64,000 nucleotides of DNA from Paracoccus amoyensis (GTDB lineage: Bacteria > Pseudomonadota > Alphaproteobacteria > Rhodobacterales > Rhodobacteraceae), in assembly GCF_014490725.1 (NCBI RefSeq), contig NZ_JACOQL010000001.1, positions 434,001 to 498,000 on the forward strand, written 5' to 3'. How positions within the stretch are numbered: position 1 is the stretch's first letter; every line of letters begins with the position of its first letter. Below, in pieces: positions 59,794-64,000 of this stretch. The translations under genes and the position numbers were made by a program. Under the pieces are notes generated by a model. The model searched no databases. It had not been told where the DNA came from and saw only the letters and a list, made by a program, of their open reading frames with translations.

Positions 59794-62700
59794 ATGAGCA
59801 AGCAAGAATTTTCGCTAGCTGACCGTTTTGATCTGTCGAAGTCGCATGTTTTGTTGAACGGCACGCAGGCTTTGGTGCGCCTGATGTTGATGCAGGCCGC
59901 GCGGGACAAACAGGCGGGTTTGAATACCGCTGGTTTTGTGACTGGCTATCGCGGCTCACCTCTTGGGGGGGTTGATCTGCAAATGATGCGCGAAAGCAAG
60001 CGTCTGGCGGAGTCCAACGTTCTGTTTCAGCCCGGCCTGAACGAAGATCTTGCCGCGACGGCAATCTGGGGCAGCCAGCAGGCCGAGCTGCGCGGTGAAG
60101 GCAAATATGACGGCGTCTTTGGTCTTTGGTATGGCAAGGGGCCGGGCGTAGACCGCAGCGGCGACGTGATGCGCCACGCCAATATGGCGGGTTCATCGCC
60201 ACATGGTGGCGTGGTCATGGCGATGGGCGATGATCATACCGGCGAAAGTTCCACCGTGCTGCATCAGTCGGATTGGGCGATGATCGACGCCTATATCCCG
60301 GTGCTGTCGCCAGCTGGCGTGCAGGAAATCCTTGATTACGGTCTTTACGGTTTCGCGCTGTCGCGATTTGCGGGTGTATGGACCGGCTTGAAAACCATGA
60401 AAGACACGGTCGAGGCGACGGCCGTGGTCAATGGTGATCCCGACCGGCTGAAATTCGTGATCCCCGATTTCGCGATGCCAGAAGGCGGATTGAATATCCG
60501 GCTGGGCGATACGCCGGTCGCGCAAGAAGCCCGGATGATCGACTATAAACGCTGGGCGGCCGAGGCCTTCAGCCGCGCCAACCGGATCGACCGCCAGATT
60601 TGGGGCAAGCCGGGGGCGAAAATTGGCTTTGTCGCAGCGGGCAAGAACTGGTTGGATCTGGTTCATGCGCTGTCCTTGCTGGGCATTGACGAGGCAGAGG
60701 CCGAACATCTGGGCCTGACCATCTACAAGGTTGGGCAGACATGGCCGCTGGACATGAAGTCCATGCAGGAATGGTCTGAAAACCTTGATATTATCGTTTG
60801 CGTCGAAGAGAAGCGGAAGCTGATCGAGGTGCAGCTGAAAGAGGCGATTTTCGACAACCGCCACGGTCGCCGTGTCCATGGTTGGAAGCATGACCGCACC
60901 GGCGAAGAGCTGTTCCCGACCCGCTATGCACTTGATCCGGTGATGATCGCGCAAAAGATCGGTGGCATCCTGGTCGAAGAGGGTCGTGGAACCGACCGGA
61001 TCAAGGCGGGGTTGGAGCGCCTGAACGAGGTGCGCCGTAATGACAATGCACCTGAGATAGCGACCAGAACACCTTGGTTTTGTTCCGGTTGTCCGCATAA
61101 CAGCTCAACGAAACTGCCCGAGGGCAGCCGCGCCTATGCCGGGATCGGCTGTCACTACATGGTGCAGTGGATGGGGCGCGAAACGACCGGCTTTACCCAT
61201 ATGGGGGCCGAAGGTGTAAACTGGGTTGGTGAGGCGCCGTTTAGCAATCGTCCCCATGTTTTTCAAAACCTTGGCGACGGAACTTATAATCATTCTGGGT
61301 CTTTGGCGATCCGCGCTGCTTTGGCGGCTGACACGAACATCACCTACAAGATCCTGTATAATGATGCGGTCGCCATGACCGGCGGCCAGCCGAACGAAGG
61401 CGGCCTGACCGCACCACAAATCGCGCAGGAACTGGTCGCGATGGGCGTGAAGCCAGTCATCGTCGTCTATGACGAGAAGGAAGACGTGAACCGCGGGCAG
61501 TTCCCGTCCGGCCTGCGGTTTGAAGAGCGCGACCAGATGATTTCCGTTCAGAAAGAGCTGGAAAAACAATCTGGCGTCAGCGCCATTCTGTATATCCAGA
61601 CCTGCGCGGCGGAAAAGCGTCGCCGCCGCAAGAAAGGGCAATTCCCCGACCCGGATCGCCGCGTCTGGATCAACCCAGAGGTTTGCGAGGGCTGCGGCGA
61701 TTGCTCGGTCCAATCGAACTGCGTGTCGGTTGTGCCGCTGGATACGGAACTGGGCCGCAAGCGTCAGATCGACCAGTCCAGTTGCAACAAGGATTTCAGT
61801 TGCGTCAAAGGGTTCTGCCCCAGCTTCGTCTCGGTCAAGGGGGGCAAGCTGCGCAAACCCAAGGCCGAGGCGTTTGACCTGCCGGAATTGCCAGCGCCCA
61901 CGCTGCCCGAGATCACGGGCACCCATAACGTCGTGATTACCGGTGTTGGCGGAACTGGCGTCGTGACGATCGGTGCCGTTCTGGCGCAGGCGGCGCATAT
62001 CGACGGCAAGGGCGCCGGCATGATGGAAATGGCCGGTCTGGCCCAGAAGGGCGGTGCGGTGCATATCCACCTGCGTCTGGCCAATCAGCCCGATGACATC
62101 AGCGCCATCCGTGTTGCCGTGGGCGAGGCTGACTGCGTGATCGGCGGCGATCTGGTTGTGACGGCAGGGGCCAAGACCATTGGCCTGATGACCAACGGTC
62201 GCACCGGTGCAGTTGTGAACGACCACGAAATCATCACCGGTGATTTCACACGTTTCCGCGATTTTCAGGTGCCCGCGGATCGGCTGAAACTGTCGCTCGA
62301 GGCGCGGTTGGGCGGTCAGGTCGCCTTCTTTGATGCCAATGAATTGGCGCTGCGTTTCCTGGGCGATTCAATCTATTCCAACATGCTGGTTCTGGGGGCC
62401 TGCTGGCAGCAGGGGCTGATCCCGCTGTCGGAAGAAGCGATCATGGAGGCGATCCGCCTGAACGGTGCCAAGATTGCGGAAAACCAGCGTGCCTTTCAGA
62501 TCGGTCGCTGGGCGATGGCCTTTCCCGAACAGACCCGGAAACCGGCCGAGGTGACGCAACTGCCACCCGATCCGGTCGAATATCGCGCCGCCCGTCTGAT
62601 CGACTATCAGGGCAAGCGTTTGTCGAACCGCTTCCGCAAGCTGGTTGACGAAGCGCCGAAACCGCTGCGTGAGAGTGTCGCAAGAGGTTACTATAAGCTG

Positions 62701-63183
62701 TTGGCGTATAAGGATGAATATGAAGTTGCCCGGCTTCATCTGACCACTGCCGAACAGATCGCGCAGACATGGGAAGGTGATACCGGTCTGACGTTCCATC
62801 TGGCGCCGCCGATGCTTGGCGGCAAGGACGCGAATGGCCGTCCGAAAAAGCGTGATTTCGGACCGTGGATGTTGAAAGCGTTCAAGGTTCTGGCCGCGAT
62901 GAAGGGGCTGCGGGGCACGCCGCTGGACCCGTTTGGCTACTCGGCCGAACGGAAACGCGAACGTGCCATGATCCGCGATTACGAAAACGACATGCGCGAA
63001 GTGCTGGCCAAAGTGTCCGACGCAACCATGCCGATTGCGATTGAACTGGCCGAACTTCCGTTGGGCATTCGCGGTTACGGTCCGGTCAAGGACGAAGCCG
63101 CCGACCGTGCTGCAGAACGCCGGGAGGAATTGCTGGCGCAGTTTCGTTCGGGCCGCGCGCCAATACGTGAAGCTGCCGAATAA
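59794..63183 (+). CDS. Indolepyruvate ferredoxin oxidoreductase, fused alpha and beta subunits
   Basis: This thiamine diphosphate enzyme oxidatively decarboxylates indolepyruvate and other aryl pyruvates to acyl-CoA, reducing ferredoxin. The 1129-residue protein joins IorA-like and IorB-like parts. The order is an N-terminal pyruvate-oxidoreductase domain ([16 protein letters not shown]), the TPP domain with [10 protein letters not shown] and GIGCHYM (residues ~430-600), a cysteine cluster [17 protein letters not shown] (~630), then the gamma-type domain ([20 protein letters not shown]). GGAGGAA precedes the ATG at 59794; a TTG at 59779 is unlikely. Confidence 0.93.
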   Translation: MSKQEFSLADRFDLSKSHVLLNGTQALVRLMLMQAARDKQAGLNTAGFVTGYRGSPLGGVDLQMMRESKRLAESNVLFQPGLNEDLAATAIWGSQQAELRGEGKYDGVFGLWYGKGPGVDRSGDVMRHANMAGSSPHGGVVMAMGDDHTGESSTVLHQSDWAMIDAYIPVLSPAGVQEILDYGLYGFALSRFAGVWTGLKTMKDTVEATAVVNGDPDRLKFVIPDFAMPEGGLNIRLGDTPVAQEARMIDYKRWAAEAFSRANRIDRQIWGKPGAKIGFVAAGKNWLDLVHALSLLGIDEAEAEHLGLTIYKVGQTWPLDMKSMQEWSENLDIIVCVEEKRKLIEVQLKEAIFDNRHGRRVHGWKHDRTGEELFPTRYALDPVMIAQKIGGILVEEGRGTDRIKAGLERLNEVRRNDNAPEIATRTPWFCSGCPHNSSTKLPEGSRAYAGIGCHYMVQWMGRETTGFTHMGAEGVNWVGEAPFSNRPHVFQNLGDGTYNHSGSLAIRAALAADTNITYKILYNDAVAMTGGQPNEGGLTAPQIAQELVAMGVKPVIVVYDEKEDVNRGQFPSGLRFEERDQMISVQKELEKQSGVSAILYIQTCAAEKRRRRKKGQFPDPDRRVWINPEVCEGCGDCSVQSNCVSVVPLDTELGRKRQIDQSSCNKDFSCVKGFCPSFVSVKGGKLRKPKAEAFDLPELPAPTLPEITGTHNVVITGVGGTGVVTIGAVLAQAAHIDGKGAGMMEMAGLAQKGGAVHIHLRLANQPDDISAIRVAVGEADCVIGGDLVVTAGAKTIGLMTNGRTGAVVNDHEIITGDFTRFRDFQVPADRLKLSLEARLGGQVAFFDANELALRFLGDSIYSNMLVLGACWQQGLIPLSEEAIMEAIRLNGAKIAENQRAFQIGRWAMAFPEQTRKPAEVTQLPPDPVEYRAARLIDYQGKRLSNRFRKLVDEAPKPLRESVARGYYKLLAYKDEYEVARLHLTTAEQIAQTWEGDTGLTFHLAPPMLGGKDANGRPKKRDFGPWMLKAFKVLAAMKGLRGTPLDPFGYSAERKRERAMIRDYENDMREVLAKVSDATMPIAIELAELPLGIRGYGPVKDEAADRAAERREELLAQFRSGRAPIREAAE

Positions 63184-63202
63184 CTTCGGTCATTTCCAAT
63201 CG

Positions 63203-63232
63203 TCGCGGGACATCTTAAAAGATGTCTCGCGA
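63203..63232. repeat. 14-bp inverted repeat between the oxidoreductase gene and murI
   Basis: TCGCGGGACATCTT (63203-63216) and AAGATGTCTCGCGA (63219-63232) pair with one G-T wobble around AA. It may be a terminator without a T run or a regulator site 19 bases before murI. Confidence 0.7.
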
Positions 63233-63250
63233 TTAATATGGGGATGCGAC

Positions 63251-64000
63251 ATGGCAGTGGGCGTTTTCGATTCCGGTCTGGGTGGGCTGACAGTTCATCA
63301 GGCCATCGCGGCGCGGCTGCCCGATTTGCCACTGGTCTATCTGGGTGACAATGCCAACACGCCTTACGGGGTGCGGACGGCCGACGATATTTTCGATCTG
63401 ACTTGCGCGGGCGTTGAACGCCTTTGGGCGGAGGGCTGCGATCTGGTGATCCTTGCGTGCAACACGGCCTCGGCCGCGGCATTGAAGCGGATGCAGGAAA
63501 AATGGCTGCCGGCTGACAAGCGCGTTCTGGGCGTGTTCGTTCCGATGATCGAGGCGCTGACCGAACGTCGGTGGGGCGACAACTCGCCACCCCGAGAGGT
63601 CGCGGTGAAACATGTCGCACTGTTTGCGACACCCGCCACCGTTGCCAGCCGCGCATTCCAGCGTGAATTGGCGTTCCGCGCCGTCGGTGTCGATGTCGAG
63701 GCGCAGCCTTGTGGCGGGGTCGTCGATGCCATCGAGCAGGGCGACGAAATTCTGGCCGAGGCGCTGGTGACCAGCCATGTCGAGGCATTGTTGCGCCGGA
63801 TGCCGTATCCCGAAGCGGCGATCTTGGGCTGCACACATTATCCGCTGGTGGAGGACGCATTTCAGAAGGCGCTTGGCCCGCAGGTCAAGGTCTATTCACA
63901 GGCCGGTCTGGTTGCGGAAAGCCTTGCGGATTATCTGCAAAGACACCCAGAGTTTCTGGGTTCGGGAACGGAATCGAGAAACCTGACGACTGGCGATCCG
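63251..64000 (+). CDS. murI: Glutamate racemase, cut by the window end
   Basis: MurI interconverts L- and D-glutamate for peptidoglycan without a cofactor. The 250 codons present are open to the edge and read [29 protein letters not shown], the first catalytic cysteine in [12 protein letters not shown] and the second in [15 protein letters not shown]. About 20-30 C-terminal residues are probably missing, judged by family length. The ATG at 63251 lies just after the inverted repeat, with GGGG upstream. Confidence 0.94.
   Translation, partial: MAVGVFDSGLGGLTVHQAIAARLPDLPLVYLGDNANTPYGVRTADDIFDLTCAGVERLWAEGCDLVILACNTASAAALKRMQEKWLPADKRVLGVFVPMIEALTERRWGDNSPPREVAVKHVALFATPATVASRAFQRELAFRAVGVDVEAQPCGGVVDAIEQGDEILAEALVTSHVEALLRRMPYPEAAILGCTHYPLVEDAFQKALGPQVKVYSQAGLVAESLADYLQRHPEFLGSGTESRNLTTGDP

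Noticed and set aside
61105..62226. 373-codon minus-strand frame opposite indolepyruvate oxidoreductase
   Set aside because: Antisense shadow with no domain.
1..64000. tRNA, rRNA, CRISPR arrays, insertion sequences and integrases of mobile elements
   Set aside because: None seen by eye: no T-loop pattern in a cloverleaf context, no regular spaced repeats and no transposase. The only recombinase, at 16852-17796, is Xer-type.

Overview
The window looks like chromosomal DNA of a Rhodobacterales alphaproteobacterium, probably Paracoccus or a close relative. The reasons are high G+C, a gene transfer agent (GTA) tail block followed by cysE, an IspD-IspF fusion, a fused IorA-IorB indolepyruvate oxidoreductase, a CarD regulator, and a pccB/pccA/mcm propionyl-CoA locus whose operator resembles the PccR site known from Rhodobacter. 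The genus is inference. Most of the window is housekeeping sequence. The unusual parts are the GTA, a decayed P2-type phage gene, several strong inverted repeats and two single-base frameshifts.

Layout. 1-7856: 3' part of an RcGTA-like cluster (end of gp9, then gp10 to gp15) and a DUF2793 protein. 7941-11877: cysE, pyrD, a DUF952 protein and a periplasmic 5'-nucleotidase. 11942-12285: remnant of a phage late control D gene. 12338-17796: GlxA/AraC regulator, class II DAHP synthase, acyltransferase, EamA transporter and xerD. 17796-23447: secreted protein of unknown function, aroK-aroB, TerC, ssb and a lytic transglycosylase. 23613-26332: frameshifted homoserine dehydrogenase, HEPN-like protein and glycosyltransferase. 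26469-35812: propionyl-CoA to succinyl-CoA locus on the minus strand (pccB, small lipoproteins, pccA, mutase). 36017-38797: Dyp peroxidase, atypical SDR and alanine racemase. 38956-41460: phoH-ybeY-corC. 41510-48412: lipase-like hydrolase, SCP2 protein, TPR protein, Suv3-like helicase, NTF2-like protein, S4 protein, fdxA and carD. 48549-54098: SnoaL-like protein, Mn-pyrophosphatase, HAD phosphatase, MaoC hydratase, ribF, YcgN and threonine aldolase. 54095-58390 on the minus strand: cinA, pgpA, ispDF and frameshifted purL. 58731-63183: LysR regulator divergent from indolepyruvate ferredoxin oxidoreductase. 63251 to the end: murI, cut by the window edge.

How the genes work together. The GTA genes encode the tail tube end, tape measure, distal tail, hub, cell-wall peptidase and host-contact protein of a DNA-transfer particle. 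PccA, PccB and methylmalonyl-CoA mutase take propionyl-CoA to succinyl-CoA (the epimerase is not in the window). AroG, AroK and AroB supply the shikimate pathway. CysE, PyrD, PurL, RibF, IspDF, Alr and MurI are core biosynthetic enzymes. Many neighbours share 4-base ATGA or TGATG overlaps, which implies translationally coupled operons.

No rRNA, tRNA, CRISPR array or intact transposon was seen. I found no clearly new multi-gene system. The best leads are the short ORF plus terminator ahead of purL, predicted PccR- and PhaR-type operators, a perfect 27-bp hairpin after the mutase gene, and the phage remnant. All searches were by eye.
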